Positions 1 through 6,470 of a DNA stretch of 13,433 nucleotides are shown piece by piece. The notes beneath the pieces are model-generated. The model was not told where the DNA came from. It made no database searches and saw only the letters and a program-made list of their open reading frames with translations. Made by a program: the position numbers and the translations under genes. Source of the stretch: JBFWQM01 sp050249455 (GTDB lineage Bacteria > Pseudomonadota > Alphaproteobacteria > MPNO01 > VGEU01); NCBI GenBank assembly GCA_050249455.1, contig JBFWQM010000152.1, positions 1 through 13,433 on the forward strand. Direction: 5' to 3'. Each line of letters opens with the position of its first letter. Positions within the stretch are counted from its first letter, which is position 1.

Positions 1-63
1 CGCGGCCGGCGCCAGCAGCGCCATCGCCGCGATCGAAAATGCAAACGCTCGTCCCATCCGCAC
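1..63 (-). CDS. Start of a seventh tandem Bug/TctC binding protein (partial, runs off the window)
   Basis: Only the first 19-21 codons are present. Read on the minus strand they give a short basic start (Met-Arg-Met-Gly-Arg) followed by an alanine/leucine-rich hydrophobic stretch, which is a Sec signal peptide like those of the neighbouring binding proteins. The GTG at 63-61 sits 7 bases after a strong AGGGAGGA ribosome site (78-71). An in-frame ATG at 57-55 is an alternative but lies 13 bases away, so GTG is preferred. The same AGGGAG core precedes several genes of the array. The family is inferred from position and signal peptide only, because no mature sequence is visible. Confidence 0.6.
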   Translation of the reverse strand, partial: MRMGRAFAFSIAAMALLAPAA

Positions 64-83
64 GTCGCTGTCCTCCCTGTCCC

Positions 84-130
84 GCGGCGCAGCCGCTACT
101 CGTTCCCAGCGGCGCAGCCGCTATTCGCTC
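84..130. repeat. Tandem 25-base duplication carrying two small hairpins at the stop codon of array gene A
   Basis: Bases 84-105 and 109-130 are near-identical copies (22 positions, two differences) at a 25-base period. Each contains a 13-base hairpin (gcggc-gca-gccgc, 84-96 and 109-121). The right copy overlaps the last codons and the TAG of array gene A, so the 3' end of the gene has been partly duplicated into the spacer. On the minus-strand transcript this gives two hairpins in a row, the first beginning within the stop codon. No T-run follows. Confidence 0.7.
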
Positions 131-1092
131 TTTATGTTGTTGGCCGTCACGAACGCCGACCACCGTTCCCGCTCCAGCGCGAAGAACTTCGCGGTCTCGG
201 CGGGGCCGAGCGTCCATGCCTCGTAGCCGCCGCCGCGCAGCCGCTCGGCGTTCTCGGGGATCCTGAAGCCTGCCGCCACCTCGGCCGCGATCTTCTCCAG
301 GATCTGGCCCGGCGTGCCGGCCGGGGCGACGAGACCGATCCAGTTCGCCCAAACGGCGTCGTCCATCCCCGCCTCGCCCATCGTCGGGACATCGGGGAAG
401 CTCGGCCAGCGCGCCGGCGTGGTGACGGCGAGCGAGCGGGCGTGGCCGCCCTTCTGGAACTGCACCGTGGAGATCGACGTCCCAAAGCCCCATTCGATCT
501 CGCCCTGGATCATCGCGTTGATGTAGGGGCCCTGGCCGCGATAGACGATGTGCTGGCTCTCGAAGCCGATGCGCTGCTTGAAGAGTTCGGCCAGGAGGTG
601 CGGCTGGGTGCCGACGCCGGGCGAGCCGTGGTTCAGCTTGCCGCTGTTGGCGCGCGCGAAGGCGACGAACTCGGCGTAGGTGGCGACCGGCTTGCGTCCG
701 GAGACCTGCAGGATCTGGGGCGACGTCACCAGCGTCGTGACGGGGGCGAAGGCGGTCGCCGGATCATAGGTCATGGAGCTGAGCATCGCGCGCGCGGTCG
801 CGATGATGCCGAAGCCGACGACGTAGAGCGTGTGGCCGTCGGCTGGCGCCGCCGCGAGGATCTGGCCGGCGACGACGCCGCCGGCGCCGGCCTTGGACTC
901 GACGACGGTTGGCTGGCCCAGCGCCTTGGCGAGGTGGTCGGCGAGCAGGCGTCCGACGAGGTCCTGCGCGCCGCCCGGCGCGAAGCCGAGCAGGATGCGG
1001 ATCGGCTTGGTCGGCCAGGCCTGCGCGGCGGCGGCGGCGGGAACGAGGGCGGCAGCGGCTGCGGCGGCGATGAGAAGGCGTCGGATCGTCAC
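121..1092 (-). CDS. Bug/TctC-family periplasmic solute-binding protein (array gene A)
   Basis: This 323-residue protein has the usual length of the tripartite tricarboxylate transporter binding proteins (Bug family). They are secreted to the periplasm and deliver carboxylates or other small organic solutes to TctA/TctB-type membrane units. A basic n-region (Arg4-Arg5) and an Ala-rich core end at a probable cleavage site near Ala23, before Gln-Ala-Trp-Pro. Family marks follow: WPTKPIRILLGFAPGG (26-41), the ligand-loop Asp44, GKLNHGSPGVGT (151-162), FPDVPT and the C-terminal ANNIKSE. It departs from its neighbours in the PGGAQD loop (PGGPTD or PGGPAD elsewhere) and in the segment after Trp201. 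Translation starts at GTG (1092-1090), 11 bases after a GAGG. It follows gene B after 73 bases. The ligand cannot be read from sequence. Confidence 0.93.
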   Translation of the reverse strand: MTIRRLLIAAAAAAALVPAAAAAQAWPTKPIRILLGFAPGGAQDLVGRLLADHLAKALGQPTVVESKAGAGGVVAGQILAAAPADGHTLYVVGFGIIATARAMLSSMTYDPATAFAPVTTLVTSPQILQVSGRKPVATYAEFVAFARANSGKLNHGSPGVGTQPHLLAELFKQRIGFESQHIVYRGQGPYINAMIQGEIEWGFGTSISTVQFQKGGHARSLAVTTPARWPSFPDVPTMGEAGMDDAVWANWIGLVAPAGTPGQILEKIAAEVAAGFRIPENAERLRGGGYEAWTLGPAETAKFFALERERWSAFVTANNIKSE

Positions 1093-1128
1093 GGGGTGGC
1101 GCGCCTCGATGATGGGTTGGTTGCGGTT

Positions 1129-1158
1129 GGGCCGGGCGGCGCGGCGGCCGCCCGGCCC
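1129..1158 (-). terminator. Stop-proximal GC hairpin after array gene B (possible terminator or 3' stabiliser)
   Basis: There is a perfect 12-bp stem (1129-1140 with 1147-1158) and a 6-base loop. On the minus-strand transcript it begins 7 bases after the TAG of gene B. The bases after it are rich in A and C with no U-run, so it is not a classical intrinsic terminator. Its position matches the hairpins after genes C, E and F, although the stem sequences differ. Confidence 0.5.
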
Positions 1159-1165
1159 GCGCCGG

Positions 1166-2146
1166 CTACTCGGCCTTGATGTTGTTGATGCGGATCACCT
1201 CGCCCCAGCGAGCCCGTTCGGCCTCGTAGAGCTTCGCGGTCTCGTCGGGCTTGGTTGCCCACGGCAGGAAGCCGACGTTGCGGAGCTTCTCGACGTTCTC
1301 TGGCATCTTCCACGCCTTGTCGACCTCGGCGGCGACCTGCTCGAGGATCGGCTTGGGCGTGCCGGCGGGCGCGACGAGACCGAACCAGCTCGGCCACACC
1401 GCGTCCTGCATCCCGAGCTCGGTCAGCGTCGGCGCATCTGGGAAATCGGGCCACCGCTTCTCGGATGCGACCGCGATCACGCGCACGTGGCCGCCCTTGA
1501 CCAGCGGGATCGCGCCGGACGGCGCGTCGACGGCCCACTGCAATTCTTTCTGGATCATGCCCTGCATGAACGGCGCGGTGCCGCGATAGGCGATGTGCTG
1601 GCTGTCGAAGCCGAGCCGCTGGCGCAACAGCTCGCCCGCCAAATGCGGCTGCGTGCCGGTGCCGGGCGAGCCGTGGTTCAGCTTGCCGCTGTTGGCCTTC
1701 GCCCAGGGCACGAACTCCTGCCAGTTGTTGACCGGCATTTGCGCCGCGACCTCGATGATGAGGGCGGAATGCACCATCATGCTGATCGGCGCGAACGCGG
1801 TGGCCGGGTCGTAGGCCATCGTCGGGTTCATCGCCTTCGCTGCGCCGATGATGCCGAAGGCGTTGAGATAGAGGGTATAGCCGTCGGGCGCAGACTGCGT
1901 GAGGAGCTGACCCGCGACGATGCCGCCGGCGCCCGGCTTGCTCTCGACGACATGCGGCTGGCCGGTGGTCTTCGACATGTGGTCGGCCCACACGCGGCCG
2001 ATCAGGTCGGTCGGCCCGCCCGGCTGGAAGCCGATCAGGATCTTGACGGGTTTGTTCGGATAAGCTTGCGCGCGCGCGTCGTGGTGGGTCGAGAAGGCGG
2101 CGGCGGCGGCTAGGACAAAGAGGAAGCTGATACGCTTTGCAAGCAT
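1166..2146 (-). CDS. Bug/TctC-family periplasmic solute-binding protein (array gene B)
   Basis: This 326-residue protein has a Sec signal peptide with cleavage likely after Ala26 (Ala-Arg-Ala before Gln-Ala-Tyr-Pro). The mature start YPNKPVKILIGFQPGGPTD is the Bug/TctC domain-1 signature, with the ligand-loop aspartate. NHGSPGTGTQPHL and FPDAPTLTELG follow further on. ATG at 2146 is preceded by GGGAG with about 9 bases of spacing. The middle of the protein, from ELLRQR through WAVD and on to AVASEKRWPDFPD, is strikingly close to array gene F, four genes away. Its C-terminus (RARWGEVIRINNIKAE) differs from the TAVVKANNIKAE type of C, E and F. It presumably acts as a receptor for a shared TctAB-type permease encoded elsewhere; the ligand is unknown. 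Confidence 0.94.
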   Translation of the reverse strand: MLAKRISFLFVLAAAAAFSTHHDARAQAYPNKPVKILIGFQPGGPTDLIGRVWADHMSKTTGQPHVVESKPGAGGIVAGQLLTQSAPDGYTLYLNAFGIIGAAKAMNPTMAYDPATAFAPISMMVHSALIIEVAAQMPVNNWQEFVPWAKANSGKLNHGSPGTGTQPHLAGELLRQRLGFDSQHIAYRGTAPFMQGMIQKELQWAVDAPSGAIPLVKGGHVRVIAVASEKRWPDFPDAPTLTELGMQDAVWPSWFGLVAPAGTPKPILEQVAAEVDKAWKMPENVEKLRNVGFLPWATKPDETAKLYEAERARWGEVIRINNIKAE

Positions 2147-2195
2147 GGCATCGCACTCCCTGTCTATTTCTTATCCAGCGACAGTAGAGTGCGGG

Positions 2196-2231
2196 CCCGC
2201 CGGGCGCCAGCCGGAATCGGCGCCCGGCGGG
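2196..2231 (-). terminator. Stop-proximal GC hairpin after array gene C (possible terminator or 3' stabiliser)
   Basis: There is a perfect 13-bp stem (2196-2208 with 2219-2231) and a 10-base loop, starting 7 bases after the TGA of gene C on the minus-strand transcript. The sequence after it (CCCGCACTCTACTG) has no U-run. It lies between the C-D pair and gene B, about 50 bases before B's start codon, so it could end or attenuate transcription or protect the upstream message from 3' exonucleases. Confidence 0.5.
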
Positions 2232-2238
2232 ATCCGTA

Positions 2239-3210
2239 TCATTCCGCCTTGATGTTGTTGGCCTTGACCACGGCGGTCCAGCGCTCGCGCTCGGCGGCGA
2301 AGAACCGCGTCGTCTCGTCGGGGCTGGTGGTCCACGGTTCGTAGCCGAGGATGCGCATGCGCCTGACGTTCTCCGCATCCTGCCATCCCTTGGCGATCTC
2401 CGCCGCGAGGCGGTCCACGATCGGGCGCGGCGTGGCGGCGGGGGCGACAAGGCCGAACCAGTTCGGCCAGATCGAGTCGGCCGCGCCGAGCTCGGTCAAG
2501 GTCGGCACGTCGGGGAACTCCGGCCAGCGGGTGTCGGTCGACACGGCCAATTGGCGGATGTGGCCGCCCTTCAGCAACGTCAGCGAGGCGCTCGGCACGT
2601 TGATCGTCCAGTCCATCTCCTTCTGGATCATGCCCTGGATCAGCGGTCCGTTGCCGCGATAGGGGATGTGCTGGCTGGTGAAGCCAAGCCTCGTCTGGAG
2701 CAGCTGGCCGACGAGGTGCGCCTGCGTCCCGACGCCCGGCGAGCCATGGTTGAGCTTGCCGCTGTTGGCTTTCGCGTAGGCGATGAATTCCTGATAGGTC
2801 TTCACCGGCGTGTGCGCCGCCACCTCCAGGATCAGCGGCGAGTTCGCCAGCAGCGTGACCGGCTGGAACGCGGTCGCCGGGTCGTAGGTCATGCTTTCGT
2901 ACATCGCGCGCGCTGTCGCGATGATGGCGAAGCTGACCAGGTTGAGCGTGTGGCCGTCGGGCACGGCAGCCGCCAGCGCCTGGCCGGCGACGACGCCGGC
3001 GGCGCCGGATTTGCTCTCGATGATGAACGGCTGGCCCATCGCCCTGGACAGGTGGTCGACCAGCACGCGCCCGATCAGGTCGGCCGGGCCGCCGGGGGCG
3101 AAGCCGATCAGCACGCGCACCGGCTTGGTCGGATAATCCTGGGCCGCCGCCGGCGCCGCGATGGCTGCCAGCAGTAGCGTCGCGGCGACGGCGAGACGGC
3201 GGATGGTCAT
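2239..3210 (-). CDS. Bug/TctC-family periplasmic solute-binding protein (array gene C)
   Basis: This 323-residue Bug-family binding protein has a Sec signal peptide cleaved around Ala23 (before Gln-Asp-Tyr-Pro). It carries the YPTKPVRVLIGFAPGGPAD loop (ligand Asp44), NHGSPGVGTQAHL, FPDVPTLTELG and the C-terminal TAVVKANNIKAE. The frame stays open upstream into gene D, but the ATG at 3210-3208 directly precedes a proper signal peptide and lies only 8 bases after the TAG of gene D, so that start is chosen. Its ribosome site is weak (AGGCG inside the end of gene D), which points to translational coupling with D. The segment after the conserved Trp is TINVPSAS, unlike any other member. A 13-bp hairpin follows the stop. 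Ligand unknown. Confidence 0.93.
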   Translation of the reverse strand: MTIRRLAVAATLLLAAIAAPAAAQDYPTKPVRVLIGFAPGGPADLIGRVLVDHLSRAMGQPFIIESKSGAAGVVAGQALAAAVPDGHTLNLVSFAIIATARAMYESMTYDPATAFQPVTLLANSPLILEVAAHTPVKTYQEFIAYAKANSGKLNHGSPGVGTQAHLVGQLLQTRLGFTSQHIPYRGNGPLIQGMIQKEMDWTINVPSASLTLLKGGHIRQLAVSTDTRWPEFPDVPTLTELGAADSIWPNWFGLVAPAATPRPIVDRLAAEIAKGWQDAENVRRMRILGYEPWTTSPDETTRFFAAERERWTAVVKANNIKAE

Positions 3211-3218
3211 GGCTGCGC

Positions 3219-4196
3219 CTATTCCGCCTTGATGTTGTTGGCCTTGATCACGGCGGTCCAGCGCTCGCGTTCGGCGGCGACGAACTTGCCCATCTCTTCC
3301 GGGGACGTCGTCCACGGCACGAAGCCGATCGCGCGCACGCGCTTGACGTTTTCCGGGTCCTCCCACGCCTTGGCGGACTCGGCGGCGAGGCGGTCGATGA
3401 TCGGCTTGGGCGTGCCGGTGGCGGCGATCAGGCCGAACCAGCTGTGCCACACCGCGTCCTTCATGCCGAGCTCGCCGAGCGTCGGGACGTCGGGAAATTC
3501 AGGCCAGCGCTTGTCTTCCGCCACCGCGAGCAGGCGGACGTGGCCGCCGCGCAGCAGGCCGACGGAGCCGCTGGGCGAGTTGAACGACCACTGGATCTCC
3601 TTCTGCATCATGCCCTGCATGTGCGGCCCGGTGCCGCGGTAGGGGATGTGCTGGCTCTCGAAGCCGATCCGCCCCAGGAAGAGCTGCGCCGCGAGGTGCG
3701 GCGTCGTGCCGACGCCGGGCGAGCCGTGGTTGAGCTTGCCGGTGTTCGCCTTCGCCCAGGGAATGAACTCCTGGTAGGTCTTGGGCGGCAGGGACGCGCC
3801 GACCTCCAGGACGACGGTGGACTTCACCAGCGGCGTGATTGGCACGAACACCTTGGCCGGATCGAACGCCATGTTGGTGTACATCGCCGGCGCCGCGACC
3901 AGCATGGTCGGCGCGGTCAGGTTGAGCGTGTAGCCGTCGGCGGGTGCCGCGATCGTCGCCTGGCCCGAGACGATGCCAGACGCGCCGGGCTTCGCCTCGA
4001 CGACGAAGGGCTGGCCCAGGGCCTTGCTCATGTGATCGGAGATGATGCGGCCGATAAGGTCGGTAGGGCCGCCGGGCGCGAAGCCGATGAGGATCTTGAC
4101 CGGCTTGTTCGGGTAGTCCTGCGCCGCTGCGGCAGCCGGGGCAAGCGCCGCGGCGGCGGCGCACAGCGCAACGAAGGCAGGATTCTTGATTTGCAT
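3219..4196 (-). CDS. Bug/TctC-family periplasmic solute-binding protein (array gene D)
   Basis: This 325-residue protein has a Sec signal peptide with cleavage near Ala25 and the mature start DYPNKPVKILIGFAPGGPTD. It carries NHGSPGVGTTPHL and the C-terminal TAVIKANNIKAE. It is the only complete array member without a hairpin after its stop: gene C begins 8 bases later, making D-C the one tight two-gene unit. The strong ribosome site GAGGGAGAG lies about 8 bases before ATG 4196. The region equivalent to GFGIIATAKAM in its paralogues reads APTMLVAAPAM, and the segment after the conserved Trp is SFNSPSGS, so its ligand may differ. The membrane partner is not in the window. Confidence 0.94.
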   Translation of the reverse strand: MQIKNPAFVALCAAAAALAPAAAAAQDYPNKPVKILIGFAPGGPTDLIGRIISDHMSKALGQPFVVEAKPGASGIVSGQATIAAPADGYTLNLTAPTMLVAAPAMYTNMAFDPAKVFVPITPLVKSTVVLEVGASLPPKTYQEFIPWAKANTGKLNHGSPGVGTTPHLAAQLFLGRIGFESQHIPYRGTGPHMQGMMQKEIQWSFNSPSGSVGLLRGGHVRLLAVAEDKRWPEFPDVPTLGELGMKDAVWHSWFGLIAATGTPKPIIDRLAAESAKAWEDPENVKRVRAIGFVPWTTSPEEMGKFVAAERERWTAVIKANNIKAE

Positions 4197-4277
4197 GGCG
4201 ACGCTCTCCCTCTTTGTTGTGGGACAAGAGTAGAGAAAGGGCCGGGCCGGCGCCAGCCTCGTCCCGCCACGCGGCGG

Positions 4278-4304
4278 GGCCTGCCGGCGCGGCGCCGGCA
4301 GGCC
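4278..4304 (-). terminator. Stop-proximal GC hairpin after array gene E (possible terminator or 3' stabiliser)
   Basis: This is a near-continuous palindrome of 13 bases each side of one central base (4278-4290 and 4292-4304). In RNA that means about an 11-bp stem with a 5-base loop. It starts 10 bases after the TAG of gene E on the minus-strand transcript and is not followed by a U-run. About 80 bases separate it from the start of gene D, and that stretch holds the strong GAGGGAGAG ribosome site. Confidence 0.5.
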
Positions 4305-4314
4305 GTCGTCACGC

Positions 4315-5295
4315 CTATTGCGCCTTGATGTTGTTCGCCTTGACGACGGCGGTCCAGCGCTCGCGCTCGGCGGCGAAGAACCTCGCCGTCTCGTCCGGTG
4401 TCATCGTCCATGGCTCGTAGCCGAGGGTGCGCAGCTTGGCGACGTTGTCGTCCTGCTTCCAGCCGGCGGCGATCTCGGCCGCCAGCTTCTCGACGATCGG
4501 CCGCGGCGTCGCGGCCGGCGCGACCAGGCCGAACCAGTTCGGCCACTCGGCGCCGGAGACGCCGAGCTCCTTCAAGGTCGGCACGTCGGGGAACTCGGGC
4601 CAGCGGCTTGCCGTGGCGACCGCCAGCAGGCGCACGTGATTGCCTTTCACGAGCTGCAGCGCCGTGAGCGCCGTGTCGAAGCCCCAGTCCGGCTCGCCCT
4701 GCATCATGCCCTGCGACATCGGTCCGTTGCCGCGATAGGCGATGTGCTGGCTGTCGAAGCCGATCATGGCTCGGAACAGCTCGGTGGCGAGATGCGCCTG
4801 GGTGCCGGCGCCCGGCGAGGCGTGGTTGAGCTTGCCGCTGTTCGCCTTGGCGAACGTCACGAACTCGGCATAGGTCTTGACCGGCAGCCGGCTCGGCACC
4901 TCGAGCAGCAGCGGCGAGCGGACCAGCACGGTCACCGGCGCGAACGCCGTCGCGGGGTCGTAGGTCATGTTGTCGAACATCGCCTTCGCCGTGGCGATGA
5001 TGCCGAAGCTGACGAGGTTCAGCGTGTAGCCGTCGGCCGCAGCGGTCGCGGTCGCCTGGCCGGCGATCACGCCCGACGCGCCAGGACGGCTCTCGATCAC
5101 GAACGGCTGGCCGAGCGTCTTCGACAGGTGCTCGGCCATGATGCGGCCGATCAGGTCGGTGGGGCCGCCGGAGGCGAAGCCGATCAGGACCTTGACGGGT
5201 TTGGTTGGATAGCTCTGGGCAGTGGCGGACGCGACGGCGAGCACCGTCATCGCGCCGGCCACGGCGGCGGCGGCAAGTGTGCGGAAGATTGGCAC
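4315..5295 (-). CDS. Bug/TctC-family periplasmic solute-binding protein (array gene E)
   Basis: This 326-residue protein starts at GTG (5295-5293), 7 bases after a GAGGA ribosome site. Its Sec signal peptide ends at Ala-Thr-Ala26 before Gln-Ser-Tyr-Pro. The domain-1 region with FASGGPTDLIGR is almost the same as in gene F, including a 20-residue run of identity ending in MAEHLSK. NHASPGAGTQAHL replaces the usual NHGSPGVGT, and the segment after the conserved Trp is GFDTALTA rather than a PSG type, so the ligand pocket is probably distinct. The C-terminal TAVVKANNIKA matches C and F. A hairpin follows the stop. It is probably a periplasmic receptor; the solute is not predictable. Confidence 0.93.
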   Translation of the reverse strand: MPIFRTLAAAAVAGAMTVLAVASATAQSYPTKPVKVLIGFASGGPTDLIGRIMAEHLSKTLGQPFVIESRPGASGVIAGQATATAAADGYTLNLVSFGIIATAKAMFDNMTYDPATAFAPVTVLVRSPLLLEVPSRLPVKTYAEFVTFAKANSGKLNHASPGAGTQAHLATELFRAMIGFDSQHIAYRGNGPMSQGMMQGEPDWGFDTALTALQLVKGNHVRLLAVATASRWPEFPDVPTLKELGVSGAEWPNWFGLVAPAATPRPIVEKLAAEIAAGWKQDDNVAKLRTLGYEPWTMTPDETARFFAAERERWTAVVKANNIKAQ

Positions 5296-5366
5296 GTCTG
5301 GTTCCTCGGTGGTCGGTGGGCAGCGCGGCCCGTCCAGGACGGCAGCGCGGCGGCGGGCAGGACGTT

Positions 5367-5398
5367 CGGCGGCGGCCGCACCGGCGCGGCCGCCGCCG
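5367..5398 (-). terminator. Stop-proximal GC hairpin after array gene F (possible terminator or 3' stabiliser)
   Basis: There is a perfect 13-bp stem (5367-5379 with 5386-5398) around a 6-base loop, beginning 6 bases after the TAG of gene F on the minus-strand transcript. The following bases (AACGTCCTGCC) contain no U-run. It resembles the hairpins after B, C and E in size and position but not in sequence. Confidence 0.5.
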
Positions 5399-5404
5399 GA
5401 AACG

Positions 5405-6385
5405 CTACTCGGCCTTGATGTTGTTGGCCTTTACGACGGCGGTCCAGCGCTCGCGGTCGGCGGCGAACAGCTTCGTGGTTTCTTCGGGCGAGGTCGCCCA
5501 CGCCTCGTAGCCGATGGTGCGCAGCCGGGCGACGTTGTCGGGGTTCTGCCAGCCTTTGGCGACCTCGGCGGCGATCCTGTCGATGATCGGCTTCGGCACG
5601 CCGGTCCGGGTGACCAGCCCGAACCACGACGGCCACACCGCGTCCTGCACGCCGAGCTCGGTCAGGGTCGGGACGTCGGGGAAGTCGGGCCAGCGCTTTT
5701 CGGACGCGACCGCGAGCGCGCGGATCTGGCCGTTCTTCAAGAGCGGCAGCGTGCCCGACGGCGAGTCGACCGCCCACTCCAGCTCTTTCTGCGTCATGCC
5801 TTGCATGAAGGGGCCGGTGCCGCGATAGGCGACGTGCTGGCTGTCGAAGCCGAAGCGCTGGCGCAGCAGCTCGGCGGCGAGGTGCGGCTGGGTGCCGACG
5901 CCGGGCGAGCCGTGGTTGAGCTTGCCGCTGTTGGCCTTGGCCCACGGCAGGAACTCGGCCCAAGTCTTCACCGGCGTCTTGGTCGACACCTCGACGATCA
6001 GCGCGGACTTGACCAGCATCGAGATCGGCGCGAAGTCGGCGGCCGGGTCGTAGGTCATGCTCGCCATCATCGCCTTTGCCGTGGCGATGACGCCGAAGCT
6101 GACGACGTAGATGGTGTAGCCGTCGGCGGGCGACGATAGCAGCGCCTGGCCGGCGACGACGCCGGAGGCGCCCGGCTTGCTCTCGACCACGAAAGGCTGG
6201 CCCATCGCCTTGCTGAGGTGCTCGGCCATGATGCGCCCGATCAGGTCCGTTGGCCCGCCCGAGGCGAAGCCGATCAGCACTTTCACGGGTTTGCTTGGGT
6301 ATTCCTGGGCGTGAGACTGTTGGAGTGAGAAAAACGCAGCGGCGGCGATGGCCGTTGCGGCAAACAAGACGCGTCTGACCGACAA
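5405..6385 (-). CDS. Bug/TctC-family periplasmic solute-binding protein (array gene F, first of the array)
   Basis: This 326-residue Bug-family receptor is the promoter-proximal member of the tandem array. The start is TTG (6385-6383), supported by GGGAG at 7 bases' spacing and a good Sec signal peptide ending at Ser-His-Ala26 before Gln-Glu-Tyr-Pro. It carries FASGGPTD, NHGSPGVGTQPHL, FPDVPTLTELG and TAVVKANNIKAE. The protein is mosaic: its first third matches gene E, its middle (ELLRQRFGFDSQH to EKRWPDFPD) matches gene B, and its end matches C and E. That pattern suggests gene conversion or unequal crossing-over within the array. Ligand unknown. Confidence 0.94.
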   Translation of the reverse strand: MSVRRVLFAATAIAAAAFFSLQQSHAQEYPSKPVKVLIGFASGGPTDLIGRIMAEHLSKAMGQPFVVESKPGASGVVAGQALLSSPADGYTIYVVSFGVIATAKAMMASMTYDPAADFAPISMLVKSALIVEVSTKTPVKTWAEFLPWAKANSGKLNHGSPGVGTQPHLAAELLRQRFGFDSQHVAYRGTGPFMQGMTQKELEWAVDSPSGTLPLLKNGQIRALAVASEKRWPDFPDVPTLTELGVQDAVWPSWFGLVTRTGVPKPIIDRIAAEVAKGWQNPDNVARLRTIGYEAWATSPEETTKLFAADRERWTAVVKANNIKAE

Positions 6386-6470
6386 GGCTGTGCTCCCTTT
6401 CTTGGCGAGTTGCGGCGAGCCAGATTAGGGAGAACGGCGATCGAACGCCAGCGCGACCGCCGGCCGGCGA
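6386..6470 (-). promoter_or_regulatory. Leader between the LOG gene and the binding-protein array; weak promoter candidate
   Basis: This 85-base spacer is the only sizeable gap upstream of the array on the same strand. It holds a 12-base self-complementary sequence just after the LOG stop (6458-6469, cgccggccggcg) and a TAATCT that could serve as a -10 box (6427-6422), but no convincing -35 at the right distance. Gene F's AGGGAG ribosome site lies at its left end. Transcription may start here or read through from nadC-LOG; the sequence does not decide. Confidence 0.22.

Noticed and set aside
830..2113. Long plus-strand open frame opposite array genes A and B, with similar ones opposite every array gene (for example 2551-3177, 3444-4328, 4318-5418, 5222-6139)
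   Set aside because: These lie antisense to well-supported binding-protein genes, translate to Arg/Ala/Gly/Asp-rich sequence with no known domain, and arise from the GC-rich third codon positions of the real genes. They recur opposite each paralogue for the same reason.
2239..3450. Extended form of array gene C starting inside gene D
   Set aside because: The extension overlaps D in a shifted frame with no domain content. ATG 3210 gives an intact signal peptide.
2183..4235. Shared CTCTACT upstream of array genes B (2189-2183) and D (4235-4229)
   Set aside because: Seven bases in only two of six spacers, at slightly different distances from the starts (37 and 33 bases), is too weak to call an operator.
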